Positions 1-7,548 of a DNA stretch of 64,000 nt are shown piece by piece. Position numbers and translations under genes: made by a program. A model generated the notes under the pieces. The model was given only the letters and a program-made list of their open reading frames with translations. It was not told where the DNA came from and did no database searches. Every line of letters starts with the position of its first letter. Position 1 is the first letter of the stretch. The stretch is from Rhodocyclales bacterium (lineage in GTDB: Bacteria > Pseudomonadota > Gammaproteobacteria > Burkholderiales > Rhodocyclaceae), in NCBI GenBank assembly GCA_016235805.1, contig JACRIY010000033.1, positions 52,932 through 116,931 on the forward strand, read 5' to 3'.

Positions 1-137
1 GCGCATCGGCGCCCGAGGTGCTGGTCAACGGCGTGGTGGAACGGCTGCGCGCCCTGGGTGCGGGCAGCATCGAGACCCTCTCGGGTGTCGAGGAGAACGT
101 CAATTTCCCCTTGCCCAAGGAACTGCTGGCCGGATAA
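1..137 (+). CDS. ispH: IspH, 4-hydroxy-3-methylbut-2-enyl diphosphate reductase (C-terminal end only)
   Basis: Only the last 44 residues are in the window; the gene enters from the left and stops at TAA 135-137. The tail reads ASAPEVLV, then GVEENVNFPLPKELLAG. It matches the C-terminus of IspH as I know it from E. coli (ASAPDILV, then EENIVFEVPKEL). IspH is the cytosolic [4Fe-4S] enzyme that ends the MEP isoprenoid pathway. The ASAP motif belongs to the active-site region; the Fe-S cysteines lie outside the window. Identification rests on this short tail alone. Confidence 0.8.
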   Translation, partial: ASAPEVLVNGVVERLRALGAGSIETLSGVEENVNFPLPKELLAG

Positions 138-166
138 GCGCCAGCGGTGGAAGACCGCCCGCCACG

Positions 167-196
167 TTGCCACGCGCTGTTGCCAGCAGGTATAAT
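167..196 (+). promoter_or_regulatory. sigma70-type promoter of tRNA-Thr
   Basis: TTGCCA (167-172) and a perfect TATAAT (191-196) are separated by 18 bp. Transcription would start near 203, about 11 nt before the mature tRNA. Confidence 0.7.
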
Positions 197-213
197 TCGC
201 GGCCTTTCAGGAC

Positions 214-289
<76 letters not shown>

Positions 290-297
290 GTAATACC

Positions 298-337
298 AAG
301 GCCTCGCAGGGTTTCCGACCTTCGAGGCCTTTTCATT
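298..337 (+). terminator. Rho-independent terminator just inside attL
   Basis: AAGGCCTCG (298-306) pairs with CGAGGCCTT (323-331), followed by a T-rich tract. It would end the tRNA-Thr transcript and shield the element from readthrough. Confidence 0.75.
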
Positions 338-338
338 T

Positions 339-365
339 GGCACACTGGCGGCACAGTGCCGGCCA
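339..365 (+). repeat. Left terminal repeat of the element (possible integrase arm site)
   Basis: GGCACACTGGCGGCACA (339-355) is repeated exactly at 6456-6472 near the other end, and similarity continues for about 10 nt. Internally it is a tandem of the GGCGGCACACT-type 11-mer. Short direct repeats inside both element ends fit arm-type binding sites of a tyrosine integrase. The stretch 366-540 holds no gene I can support. Confidence 0.5.
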
Positions 366-542
366 GCTACGAGCAGCAAAATCAATCCTTCAAGTTCGCC
401 CCTGGCCCGACCGGATGGCCCGCCGTTTTTCTGTGGATAACTCGCATTATTTGGGGTGTGATGTTCCGCCAGCGTGCCTCGCGTTTGTTGAGACATGCAA
501 AAGCATCAATAAAACAGTGTTGTAAGTGAAAGCGCCTACAGA

Positions 543-564
543 TTGCAATTCTGTTGTTGCAATT
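543..564 (+). promoter_or_regulatory. TTGCAATT direct repeats upstream of the integrase gene
   Basis: TTGCAATT occurs at 543-550 and 557-564 (14-bp period) in an AT-richer stretch ahead of int. It could be an operator or a further integrase site. I see no canonical -35/-10 pair with confidence. Confidence 0.3.
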
Positions 565-621
565 TATTGCCCCTTGTTTTAATCTGTTGCTATCAGTCCT
601 GCATAACCAACGGGGGCAATC

Positions 622-1767
622 ATGGCAACAGTTCAAAAGCGCAAGAACGACGACGGCACGACCAGCTACCGCGTGATGGTTCGCCTCAAGGGGCATCCGA
701 CCGCGACTGCGACATTCGACCGCCTGACCGATGCCCGCGAGTGGGGATCGAAAACGGAACGCGATATGAAGGCCGGCCGCTACTTCAGCGCCGCCAAGCT
801 GAAACCCCTAGGCGAGCTTTTCGACAAGTACGAGAAAGCCGCTTCGCCGCGCCTCAAGTCCTGGAGCGAGGTTAAGCGCCAGCTTGAATGGTGGCGGGCG
901 AAGGCAGGGGCGGAAATGCTAGACACCATCACGCCGGCCAGAATCGCGGAATGGCGTGATGAACTGCTGGCCACTCCGAAACAACGCGGCGGCGGGCAGC
1001 GTAGCGGGGCGGACGTGAACCGCACCATTGCCGCGCTGTCGTCGGCCATGAGTTACGCCGTCAAGGAATTGGGCTGGATTGAGCGCAACCCCTGCGAGCG
1101 TGTGACCAAGACGAAAGAGGCCGGGGGCCGTGTGCGGTTCCTGAGTGATGACGAGTTGCCGCGCTTGCTGGATGCCGTACGCGCCTCGTCGCATTCCGAC
1201 CTGCTGCCCGCTGTCCTGCTGGCGCTGACGACCGGAGCGCGCAAGGGGGAAATCCTGGGCTTGCGCTGGTCGCAAATCGACTTCAAGCGCCGCACCATCA
1301 CGCTGCACCAGGGCGAGACAAAGAACAACGCCGGCCGCGCCCTGCCGCTGTCGGGTGAGATTGTGGAACTACTCAAGGCCCGCAACAAGGTGCGCCAGAT
1401 TGACGACGACCGAGTGTTTCCGCCGCCAGTGGATTGCAAGGAACTTGAGTTGCGCGAGCCGTGGAAGGCCGCGCTTGTGCTGGCCGGAATCGACGTGCGC
1501 AAAGCAACGCGCAAGGGGCGCGGCAAGTCCGCCGCCAACGACGAAGCGCCGCCCGTACTGACTTCGGACTTTCGCTGGCACGACCTGCGCCATACCGCCG
1601 CCAGCTACTTGACGATGGCCGGAGTGTCGGCAATCGAAGTTGCCCGCGTCCTGGGTCACAAGACACTCGCCATGAGCCTGCGTTACTCGCACCTTGCGCC
1701 CGACCGCGTGACCGAATTGGGCGACAAACTGGCCGCGCGCATGGGCGTGGCAGGTGGTGCGAAATGA
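622..1767 (+). CDS. Tyrosine recombinase / integrase of the tRNA-Thr element
   Basis: Site-specific recombinase (381 aa) expected to integrate and excise the element at tRNA-Thr. The N-terminal ~55 residues look like an arm-type DNA-binding domain, followed by a SAM-like core-binding region around 70-160. The catalytic domain shows Arg207 in TTGARKGEILGLRW, His320-x-x-Arg323 in WHDLRHT, and the nucleophile Tyr355 in SLRYSHLAPD. The length is normal for the P4-like class, so it looks intact. It sits 330 bp inside attL, as expected. Its TGA overlaps the next gene's ATG, so the two are probably translationally coupled. A clear GGGGGC ribosome site precedes the ATG. Confidence 0.95.
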   Translation: MATVQKRKNDDGTTSYRVMVRLKGHPTATATFDRLTDAREWGSKTERDMKAGRYFSAAKLKPLGELFDKYEKAASPRLKSWSEVKRQLEWWRAKAGAEMLDTITPARIAEWRDELLATPKQRGGGQRSGADVNRTIAALSSAMSYAVKELGWIERNPCERVTKTKEAGGRVRFLSDDELPRLLDAVRASSHSDLLPAVLLALTTGARKGEILGLRWSQIDFKRRTITLHQGETKNNAGRALPLSGEIVELLKARNKVRQIDDDRVFPPPVDCKELELREPWKAALVLAGIDVRKATRKGRGKSAANDEAPPVLTSDFRWHDLRHTAASYLTMAGVSAIEVARVLGHKTLAMSLRYSHLAPDRVTELGDKLAARMGVAGGAK

Positions 1768-2381
1768 CCGTCTACGAATTCCCGGAACTGACCGAAGAAG
1801 CCGCGCACTACTGGCTGAAGATGGACGCGTGGAAGCCCTACGATGCTGCGTGGCTTTTGTGCGGGATGGATCCGCATGGAATGGAGCAACGCTACGGAGC
1901 ATTCGCTACAGAGTTGTGCACGCAAATGTGCGGGGATCATCCAGCTAGCAAGGCGGCATTCCAAATAGTGGAGCTACTCAAAGCATCGAGCCAGGCCGGG
2001 AGCATTTCGTTTCCGGCTGCGCCAAGTGCTGTCATTGCATGGGCCAAGACAAAGGGCCTGGAGTTACCGAGCCGGTTTCATGGCGTGCAATTCGACGGCA
2101 CTGAGCAAGCCACTCCGGCCACTGGTGGCGCTGGTGAGACGGCGAGCGCCAATCGAACGGAGGCCAGAATCGCCGCCATTGTGGAAACAGCGCAGCAACT
2201 TGGTTATGACCCGCTGTCGGTGCCATACGGTGGCAAGGCTGCAATTCGGCGCGAGTGCCTGGATAAGTTGGCCGCTGATCCGTGCCGATTTACATCCGAC
2301 ACGTTCAAATCAGCATGGCAAGCGGCCCGCGACGCGCAGCAGATTGATGTTCAAAACGCGGAAACCTATCGAGGCCAGTAG
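1764..2381 (+). CDS. Element protein of unknown function (205 aa)
   Basis: It starts with an ATG overlapping the integrase stop (ATGA), so it is probably co-translated with int. I do not recognise a family with certainty. The N-terminal 45 residues (EEAAHYWLKMDAWKPYDAAWLLCGMDP) are rich in aromatic residues and resemble the short conserved head of several proteins of small integrative elements. The middle is Ala/Thr/Gly-rich and linker-like. The C-terminal ~60 residues are charged and helical, with a PLSVPYGGKAAIRRECL motif. No signal peptide or membrane segment. Its place between int and the control region suggests a role in regulation or replication, but this is inference. Confidence 0.75.
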   Translation: MTVYEFPELTEEAAHYWLKMDAWKPYDAAWLLCGMDPHGMEQRYGAFATELCTQMCGDHPASKAAFQIVELLKASSQAGSISFPAAPSAVIAWAKTKGLELPSRFHGVQFDGTEQATPATGGAGETASANRTEARIAAIVETAQQLGYDPLSVPYGGKAAIRRECLDKLAADPCRFTSDTFKSAWQAARDAQQIDVQNAETYRGQ

Positions 2382-2402
2382 CCCGCTAACCCGCATGGTT
2401 GC

Positions 2403-2450
2403 TAGTGGGTTAGTGGGTTTCCCACTCCCCCACTCCTAGACGACCCACTA
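2403..2450. promoter_or_regulatory. Operator-like repeats ahead of the excisionase/replication operon
   Basis: TAGTGGGT occurs in tandem at 2403-2410 and 2411-2418 and inverted (ACCCACTA) at 2443-2450, with CCCACT and CCCCCACT in between. Such clustered direct and inverted copies are typical of an operator or iteron array. It lies in the only gap of the element's gene chain, just before the 2544 gene. Confidence 0.5.
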
Positions 2451-2504
2451 CCTTAGAGCAGTTTCATTCCTCCACCGACTAGGCGCAATGCATACCGCTA
2501 CGCG

Positions 2505-2535
2505 CCGAAGTTGGCAAGTTTCCTCAACTTCGGAG
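2505..2535 (+). promoter_or_regulatory. Hairpin overlapping the ribosome binding site of the 2544 gene
   Basis: CCGAAGTTG (2505-2513) and CAACTTCGG (2525-2533) form a perfect 9-bp stem. The Shine-Dalgarno GGAG is at 2532-2535, so two of its bases are in the stem. Start ATG is at 2544. This arrangement could limit translation of the excisionase-like protein. Confidence 0.45.
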
Positions 2536-2543
2536 AATGAGAC

Positions 2544-2849
2544 ATGCAAGCAATCGCATCGCATCAAGCGCCAGCTTCCGCGCTGGCAATCCCCCCGACG
2601 ATGGCGGCACCCGTTGCCCGCTATGTGACCATCAACCAAGCTGCCGAACTTCGGCCGGCATTCTCGCCTGCTGCCTTGCGTGATTTGAAATTCAAGGCAT
2701 TCGACCGCAAGAGCAGCGCGGGCGAAATCATCAAGGGCAACGGCACGGGGCCGGCCGGGGTTTGGGTTCAGCTTGGCGCAAAGGTGTTGCTTGACCTGGA
2801 AGCCCTCGACCGCTGGATTGAGTCGCACAAGGTGGTGGCCCTGAAATGA
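2544..2849 (+). CDS. AlpA/excisionase-like DNA-binding protein (101 aa)
   Basis: A small basic protein with a predicted MerR/AlpA-type winged helix: YVTINQAAELRPAFSPAALR (about residues 27-46) looks like the first helix-turn-helix, and VWVQLGAKVLLDLEALDRWIE near the end is the usual closing strand and helix of excisionase-type folds. Such proteins steer integrase toward excision or activate element genes. It is the first gene of a tightly coupled operon, its stop overlapping the next start (ATGA at 2846). Placed after int and before the replication gene, it is the likely directionality factor. Family assignment is from motif shape only. Confidence 0.7.
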   Translation: MQAIASHQAPASALAIPPTMAAPVARYVTINQAAELRPAFSPAALRDLKFKAFDRKSSAGEIIKGNGTGPAGVWVQLGAKVLLDLEALDRWIESHKVVALK

Positions 2850-3184
2850 CCGCGCCCGCTGACTTCCGTGGGGACGGGGGCGGGCGCGAGGAACGACAGG
2901 CGAATGATACCGAGTTTCACCTGACCGACAACCCCCGCGAGCTTCGCACCCTGGATGCCCTGTTGCGCCGACCGCTGCCGCGTGAGCATGGCGACCGTGC
3001 GGCGGGGTGCAGCAACTTTCCCGACATGATTGACAGGCTGCGCCGCCGTGGTCTGTCCATACCGTGCGACAAAGCCCCGGTACTCGACCGCGACGGGCGC
3101 GAAGTCAAGCGCGGTATCTACCATCTGACCGCGACCGACCGCCGCAAGGTGATCCGCGCATTGACGCGGAGGGCAAAGCAATGA
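2846..3184 (+). CDS. Winged-helix-like small protein of the element (112 aa)
   Basis: Both ends overlap neighbours by ATGA, so it is translated as part of the xis-rep operon. The middle (LDALLRRPLPREHGDRAAGC) and C-terminal half (FPDMIDRLRRRGLSIPCDKA, later GIYHLTATDRRKVIRAL) look like the helix-turn-helix used in phage and prophage winged-helix proteins that follow AlpA-like genes. The N-terminal 25 residues are Gly/Asp-rich and probably disordered. A role in replication initiation or transcription control of the element is inferred from position. No catalytic motif is visible. Confidence 0.7.
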   Translation: MTAPADFRGDGGGREERQANDTEFHLTDNPRELRTLDALLRRPLPREHGDRAAGCSNFPDMIDRLRRRGLSIPCDKAPVLDRDGREVKRGIYHLTATDRRKVIRALTRRAKQ

Positions 3185-5175
3185 GCGATACCGCCCGCGC
3201 CTTGAGTGCGCTTTGCCATCTCGACCCCGGTATGTCGATTGACCAATGGCACGCGGCAGGCCGCGCCGCCATCGCTGCCGGATTGACCATTGACGACATT
3301 GACGCCTGGAGCAGCGCCGCGCCGAACTACAAGGGACGCCGTGACGTGGAAATGCAGTTTTCCAAGGTGACGCCCGACGGCGGCACGACGGCGGCAACGC
3401 TGTTCAAGATGGCCCTTGATGCCGGATGGCAAGACCCCGCCAAGGGGCTGCGACAAGGGCAGGGGCCGCGTCAAGCCTCACGACCGACACCCAAGCCCAA
3501 GCCGCCCGAGAAAACCGCGCCAAGGCCGAATCCGGCAGTTTCCGACCTGTGGGCCAGGTGCGAGCCGGCAAGCGCGGATCATGGCTACGTCGTCGCCAAG
3601 CGCGGCAGGCCCGACGGACTGCGAATAGTCGGCGCTGGCGACACGGCGACGGTGGCCGGCCAATCCGTCGCGGGCTGGCTGGTGGTGCCTGTCCTGTCAC
3701 TGGATGGCGAACTGCGAACCCTGCAACTGATTCCGCCGCCCGGTATCGGCAAGAAACTGAACATGCCCGGCGCGCCATTCGGTGATGGCCTGTTCGTGGT
3801 GGGCGACGCGGCGAAGTCTGCCCGCCTCTACATCGTGGAAGGTATCGGCCAAGCCTGGGCAGTGCATCGGGCTACCGGGTGCGCGGCAGTGGTGGCCTTC
3901 GGTGCCGGCCGCATGGCGACGGCGGCGCAAGCCTTGCGTGCGCGGTATCCGTCGCTGCCGCTGGTGGTGGTGCCTGACCGTGGCAAGGAAAACCAAGCCG
4001 CCGCCATTGCCCGCGCTTTCGGTGGGGCGTGGATTGAGCTACCGGAAAACACGCCCGCGAACTATGACGCCAACGACTACGCGGCCGACTATGACGACGC
4101 GGCGCTGTCGGAACTGCTGGCGAACCCCAAGACCCCGCCCATGCGTTACCGCGTGATGCGCGCCGACGAGGTGGTGAACGCGCCGCCGCTGCACTGGTTG
4201 GTGCGTGGCGTACTGCCGGCCGATGGCCTCGCCGCGCTGTTTGGTGCCAGCGGATCAGGCAAGAGCTTCCTTGCCCTCGACCTTTCCGCTGCCGTGGCTG
4301 GTGGGCTGGACTGGTTCGAGTGCCGGGTGAAGGCCGCGCCTGTGGTCTATGTGGCGCTGGAAGGCGAGGCGGGATTTTCGCAACGGGTGAAGGCGTGGCA
4401 ACTGCATCATGGCCGCGACCTGCCCGGTGCACTGCGCTTTGTCATGCAAGCCTTCGACCTGCGCAATGCCGACGACCTGGGCGAGATTGCCGCCGCCGTG
4501 ACCGCTGCCGGTGCCGCCGCTGGCCTGCTGGTGATTGATACCCTGAACCGCGCCGCCAGTGGTGCCGATGAAAACAGCGTGGTCGACATGGGGGCCATCA
4601 TCTCCGCCGCCAAGGGGCTGCAATCGAGACTTGGCGGGCTGGTGCTGCTGGTGCATCACTCCGGCAAGGATGCCAGCAAGGGACTGCGCGGGCATTCCAG
4701 CCTGCACGCTGCGCTTGATTCCGCCATTGAGGTTTCACGCATTGACGACCGCCGCGACTGGCGCATCGCCAAGGCCAAGGACGGCGACGACGGGGCGGCG
4801 CATCCGTTCAAGCTGGAACGGGTGGAGATTGGCGAGCATGACGACGGCGAGCCGATAACGTCCTGCGTGGTGGTGGCCGGGGAACACAAGGCCGAGTTTC
4901 GCCGCGTGCTGCCGCCCAAGTCGGGGAACATGCGGGTGATATGGGACGCCCTGGGCGAACTGCTGCGCCAGGCTGGGGACGCGCGCCCCGCCGACGCGCC
5001 CGACAGATTGCCTCTTGGCCGTCCTGCTGTGACCCTGGATGCCGCCATAGAAGGCACACGGGAACGCCTTGCCTGTGATGCCAAGCGCCGGACGGAACGC
5101 GCACAACAGGCATTGACCGGCCTGCAAGCCAAGGGGCTGATTTTGATTGACGGGGGCTATGTATGGATACCTTGA
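3181..5175 (+). CDS. RepA-type primase-helicase (PriCT, Toprim and AAA domains)
   Basis: A 664-aa replication protein. Residues ~15-85 resemble a PriCT module (DQWHAAGRAAIAAGL, later GGTTAATLFKMALDAGW). Residues ~210-320 resemble a Toprim primase core with Glu220 in YIVEGIGQAWAV and an acidic VVVPDRGKEN strand. Residues ~345-610 are a RecA/AAA_25 helicase with Walker A GASGSGKS (355-362) and Walker B LLVIDTLNR (Asp453). ATG 3181 overlaps the preceding stop; a longer in-frame extension upstream is antisense-like noise. Fused primase-helicases are the replication engine of P4-like satellites and small integrative plasmids. It is followed at once by an origin-like repeat region. A copy of the dispersed 25-bp motif lies inside it (3627-3649). 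Confidence 0.9.
   Translation: MSDTARALSALCHLDPGMSIDQWHAAGRAAIAAGLTIDDIDAWSSAAPNYKGRRDVEMQFSKVTPDGGTTAATLFKMALDAGWQDPAKGLRQGQGPRQASRPTPKPKPPEKTAPRPNPAVSDLWARCEPASADHGYVVAKRGRPDGLRIVGAGDTATVAGQSVAGWLVVPVLSLDGELRTLQLIPPPGIGKKLNMPGAPFGDGLFVVGDAAKSARLYIVEGIGQAWAVHRATGCAAVVAFGAGRMATAAQALRARYPSLPLVVVPDRGKENQAAAIARAFGGAWIELPENTPANYDANDYAADYDDAALSELLANPKTPPMRYRVMRADEVVNAPPLHWLVRGVLPADGLAALFGASGSGKSFLALDLSAAVAGGLDWFECRVKAAPVVYVALEGEAGFSQRVKAWQLHHGRDLPGALRFVMQAFDLRNADDLGEIAAAVTAAGAAAGLLVIDTLNRAASGADENSVVDMGAIISAAKGLQSRLGGLVLLVHHSGKDASKGLRGHSSLHAALDSAIEVSRIDDRRDWRIAKAKDGDDGAAHPFKLERVEIGEHDDGEPITSCVVVAGEHKAEFRRVLPPKSGNMRVIWDALGELLRQAGDARPADAPDRLPLGRPAVTLDAAIEGTRERLACDAKRRTERAQQALTGLQAKGLILIDGGYVWIP
3627..3649 (+). 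repeat. Dispersed AGTCGGCGC-type motif, copy in the primase-helicase gene
   Basis: AGTCGGCGCTGGCGACACGG followed by CGA; encodes VGAGDTA here. One of eight similar copies in the window (also 9404, 26935, 31777, 48705, 53195, 57282, 61283). It lacks the leading AAA of most copies. Confidence 0.5.
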
Positions 5176-5178
5176 GAC

Positions 5179-5287
5179 TTTCCCGAGATTCCCGCGACGG
5201 GAAAGCTGCGGGAACTTCGGGAACTGTCCAACTTTTCCCGCGATTCCCGCAGCAGCTATATAGCTGCGGGAGCGGCGGGAACGGGAA
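5179..5287. other. Origin-like region: clustered TTCCCGC / GCGGGAA repeats with a palindrome
   Basis: Directly after the primase-helicase stop, about 110 bp contain at least four TTCCCG-type and five CGGGAA-type heptamers in both orientations, plus the perfect 16-nt palindrome GCAGCTATATAGCTGC, whose centre is the only AT-rich spot. Position and repeat structure fit a replication origin or a tightly regulated promoter for the downstream PC4-type gene. No homologous origin is recognised. Confidence 0.5.
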
Positions 5288-5301
5288 ATTTGGGGGCAAT
5301 G

Positions 5302-5523
5302 ATGAAACGGATTGAGGTTGGAGCATTCCGCAAGGCAGACGGTGCAGAGGTTCGCGTTTCGGTTCAGGAGTACAAGGGCCGGCGCGTCGTGGACTTGCGG
5401 GTCTGGTATCGACCGCGCCAGGGAACTGAGTATGTGCCGACCCGAAAGGGCATCACGATTGACGCCGACAAGCTGCCGGAACTGATGGCGGCAATGACCG
5501 GGGCGGCCGGCTTGCTGGTCTGA
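5302..5523 (+). CDS. PC4/p15-family ssDNA-binding transcriptional coactivator-like protein (73 aa)
   Basis: A short protein of the PC4/YdbC-type fold: MKRIEVGAFRKADGAEVRVS, then a basic beta strand set and an amphipathic C-terminal helix (DADKLPELMAAMTGAAGLL). In the family this fold binds single-stranded DNA as a dimer. I chose ATG 5302 because GGGGG (5292-5296) sits at the right distance; ATG 5299 is also possible. Adjacent to the primase-helicase and the repeat region, it may help open or protect the origin, or act as a transcription factor of the element. Confidence 0.75.
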   Translation: MKRIEVGAFRKADGAEVRVSVQEYKGRRVVDLRVWYRPRQGTEYVPTRKGITIDADKLPELMAAMTGAAGLLV

Positions 5524-5590
5524 AACCCACGCGGCCGTTGCATTTTGCTCCGGCAATCGGCGCTAAGATTCACTGGCGCGATTTGAGGGG

Positions 5591-5806
5591 ATGGGCATGA
5601 CACCACAACAAGTGCTAGCAGTAGTCGGGGAATACGCATCGCGGGGATTGCCCCCGCAATCAGAGGAATTCTGGCAATCGATGGAGGACACGCCCATCGA
5701 TAAATTGACGCCGGAGCATTTGGAAGTGATCCAACAGGCCGGGTTGATCCATCTTCTAAGTGAGCTGCTACAGAGGCAGAAACCCCGCTCGCCTTCGGAA
5801 CGTTAG
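5591..5806 (+). CDS. Small acidic protein of unknown function (71 aa), element cargo
   Basis: Good ribosome site (GAGGGG) before ATG 5591; ATG 5597 is an alternative. The sequence is acidic and helical (QQVLAVVGEYASRGLPPQ, then HLEVIQQAGLIHLLSELLQR). There is no signal peptide or membrane segment and I recognise no family. It precedes the exported protein by 25 nt, so the two may be co-transcribed. Real-gene status rests on the start signal and lack of a competing frame. Confidence 0.55.
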   Translation: MGMTPQQVLAVVGEYASRGLPPQSEEFWQSMEDTPIDKLTPEHLEVIQQAGLIHLLSELLQRQKPRSPSER

Positions 5807-5831
5807 GCCGAATGGAAAGGCGGAGAAAGCC

Positions 5832-6395
5832 ATGTGCAAGCTGATGTGCCGAGTATTGGTGATTGCGGCAGCGATGTGGTGCTCGCTGATTTGTTCCCAA
5901 GCAGGCGCGCAAATGCCTGGGCGCTTCGGCTTTCAAGGCATCTTGCTGAATACCCATTTCAGCAAAGCTCCCGCAGAGGCGACGGACGCATGCGTTGGGC
6001 CGCGCAATGGGCAAATGTTCTGCGCGTTCCTCTCGAAAATCACAGAGGAAGAATGCCTCGTCCACCTGACCTACATCGACGAACTACTATCGGAGATTAC
6101 GGTTTACTTCCCGGAGTCGATTTACTTGCGAGTTGCTGCTGCCATGCAATCGAAATACTGGTCGCCCGATGTGAGGGTTCCTGGTGGCGGATATGAATGG
6201 TGGGCCAAGGAAAAGAACTCGATGGAAATGCCGACAGAAAAAATCCATCTCTTTCCAAAGCTCGCCGAGCCAATGAGAATCGACAAGTACTTTTTCAAGA
6301 AGGAACGCACGTACTCGTGGATGGTGTTTGAGCACAGCGGCCCATTGCTGGGTCAGCTAAAGCGCGATACGGATCGAATCAAGAAAGACCTCTAG
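5832..6395 (+). CDS. Exported protein of unknown function (187 aa), element cargo
   Basis: ATG 5832 is preceded by GGAGAAAG at good spacing; an in-frame extension to 5760 would bury the signal peptide and is rejected. Residues 1-26 form a signal peptide ending in SQAGA, so the mature protein of ~160 aa is probably periplasmic or secreted. It has several Cys and aromatic residues (TDACVGPRNGQMFCAF, then EEECLVHLTY) and the family is unknown to me. Base composition is clearly less GC-rich than host genes, suggesting a separate origin. It is the last gene before attR, the usual cargo slot. Confidence 0.7.
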   Translation: MCKLMCRVLVIAAAMWCSLICSQAGAQMPGRFGFQGILLNTHFSKAPAEATDACVGPRNGQMFCAFLSKITEEECLVHLTYIDELLSEITVYFPESIYLRVAAAMQSKYWSPDVRVPGGGYEWWAKEKNSMEMPTEKIHLFPKLAEPMRIDKYFFKKERTYSWMVFEHSGPLLGQLKRDTDRIKKDL

Positions 6396-6452
6396 CCGCA
6401 AGCCTTCGCTGCCTTGAGCGCTCGCGCGCACGCGCATTTCTACATAGGGCGC

Positions 6453-6481
6453 GGCGGCACACTGGCGGCACACTGCGGGCC
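6453..6481 (+). repeat. Right terminal repeat of the element (possible integrase arm sites)
   Basis: GGCGGCACACT occurs twice in tandem (6453-6463 and 6464-6474). The 17-mer GGCACACTGGCGGCACA at 6456-6472 is identical to 339-355 at the left end. Between here and attR (6482-6590) no gene is visible. Confidence 0.5.
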
Positions 6482-6590
6482 AAAAAGCTGCAATAATCCG
6501 CAATCAGGACAAACAAGCTAATGGCTGGAGAGGCTTGATGCGACTGCGGTATGTGATTGTGAATTGTTGCTAATCAATGGGTTAGTCCGT

Positions 6591-6635
6591 TTCGTAATCA
6601 GTAGGTCGCCAGTTCGATTCCGGCCAACAGCACCA
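6591..6635 (+). repeat. attR: 45-bp direct repeat of the tRNA-Thr 3' end
   Basis: Identical to 245-289. It is only a partial tRNA (no D-arm or 5' acceptor half), marking the right boundary of the element. Confidence 0.93.
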
Positions 6636-6642
6636 ATTCATC

Positions 6643-6680
6643 GGGCCTGTCTCCTGTTCGGAGGCAGGCCTTGTTTTTTT
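6643..6680 (+). terminator. Rho-independent terminator after attR
   Basis: GGCCTGTCTCC (6644-6654) pairs with GGAGGCAGGCC (6660-6670; one T-G pair), followed by TTG and a run of seven T. It was probably the native terminator of tRNA-Thr before insertion of the element. Confidence 0.85.
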
Positions 6681-6690
6681 GGGGACGCGC

Positions 6691-7458
6691 ATGCAGATCA
6701 AGGACAGTGTTTTCATCATCTCCGGCGGAGCCTCCGGCCTCGGCGCGGGTACCGGGCGGATGCTGGTGGAGCAGGGTGGCAAGGTGGTGCTGGCCGACCT
6801 CAACGAAGCTGCCGGAAATGCATTGGCTGCCGAGTTGGGTGCCAACGCGCGCTTTGTCACCACCAACGTCGCCGACGAGGCCAGCGCAAAGGCTTGTGTC
6901 GCGGCTGCGCTGGCGGCTTTCGGCGGCCTGCACGGCCTGGTCAATTGCGCCGGCATTGCGCCGGCCGAGAAGGTGCTGGGGCGCAATGGCCCGCACTCAC
7001 TGGACGTCTTCGCGAAAACCGTGACGGTGAACCTGGTCGGCAGCTTCAACATGATCCGCCTCGCTTCCGAGGCGATGAGCCAAGGCTCGCCGAATGCGGC
7101 CGGCGAGCGCGGCGTGATCGTCAGCACCGCCTCGGTGGCGGCCTACGACGGCCAGATCGGCCAGGCGGCTTACGCGGCATCGAAAGGCGGCGTGGTTGGC
7201 ATGACGCTGCCGATCGCCCGCGAACTGGCGCGCTTCGGCATTCGCGTCATGACCATCGCCCCCGGCATTTTCGAAACGCCGATGCTGCTGGGCATGCCCA
7301 AGGAGGTGCAGGACGCGCTGGGCAAGATGGTGCCCTTCCCCTCGCGCCTTGGCAAGCCGGCGGAGTACGCGGCCCTGGTCAGACATATCGTCGAGAACGA
7401 GATGCTCAATGGCGAGGTGATCCGCCTCGACGGTGCCATTCGCATGGCACCCAAGTGA
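6691..7458 (+). CDS. SDR-family dehydrogenase, 3-hydroxyacyl-CoA dehydrogenase type II-like
   Basis: A short-chain dehydrogenase/reductase of 255 aa. The NAD(P)-binding motif GGASGLG is at residues 12-18, followed by the VLADLN acidic strand end, the NCAG motif, and the catalytic Ser and Tyr-x-x-x-Lys ([21 protein letters not shown]). The whole resembles the HSD10/FabG-like type II 3-hydroxyacyl-CoA dehydrogenases of fatty-acid degradation; exact substrate not fixed. I use ATG 6691; an upstream TTG (6679) overlaps the terminator T-run. It is a single gene between the mobile element and the oxidase assembly genes. Confidence 0.88.
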   Translation: MQIKDSVFIISGGASGLGAGTGRMLVEQGGKVVLADLNEAAGNALAAELGANARFVTTNVADEASAKACVAAALAAFGGLHGLVNCAGIAPAEKVLGRNGPHSLDVFAKTVTVNLVGSFNMIRLASEAMSQGSPNAAGERGVIVSTASVAAYDGQIGQAAYAASKGGVVGMTLPIARELARFGIRVMTIAPGIFETPMLLGMPKEVQDALGKMVPFPSRLGKPAEYAALVRHIVENEMLNGEVIRLDGAIRMAPK

Positions 7459-7475
7459 CGGAGCCGCTCGGCTCC

Positions 7476-7542
7476 GTCATCCCCGCGTAGGCGGGGATCC
7501 AGATCGCAGGCAAGACTGGATTCCCGCCTTCGCGGGAATGAC
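7476..7542. repeat. REP-like palindromic repeat pair
   Basis: GTCATCCCCGCGTAGGCGGG with GATCCAG (7476-7502) faces CTGGATTCCCGCCTTCGCGG with GAATGAC (7516-7542). This is the widespread proteobacterial inverted REP form. It sits between the SDR gene and ccoI, and may act as an mRNA end. A small GGAGCC-GGCTCC hairpin (7460-7475) precedes it. Confidence 0.85.
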
Positions 7543-7548
7543 AATTCC

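Noticed and set aside
3064..3180. Upstream extension of the primase-helicase
   Set aside because: Lies in another frame over the 2846 gene; the ATGA overlap at 3181 is the natural start.
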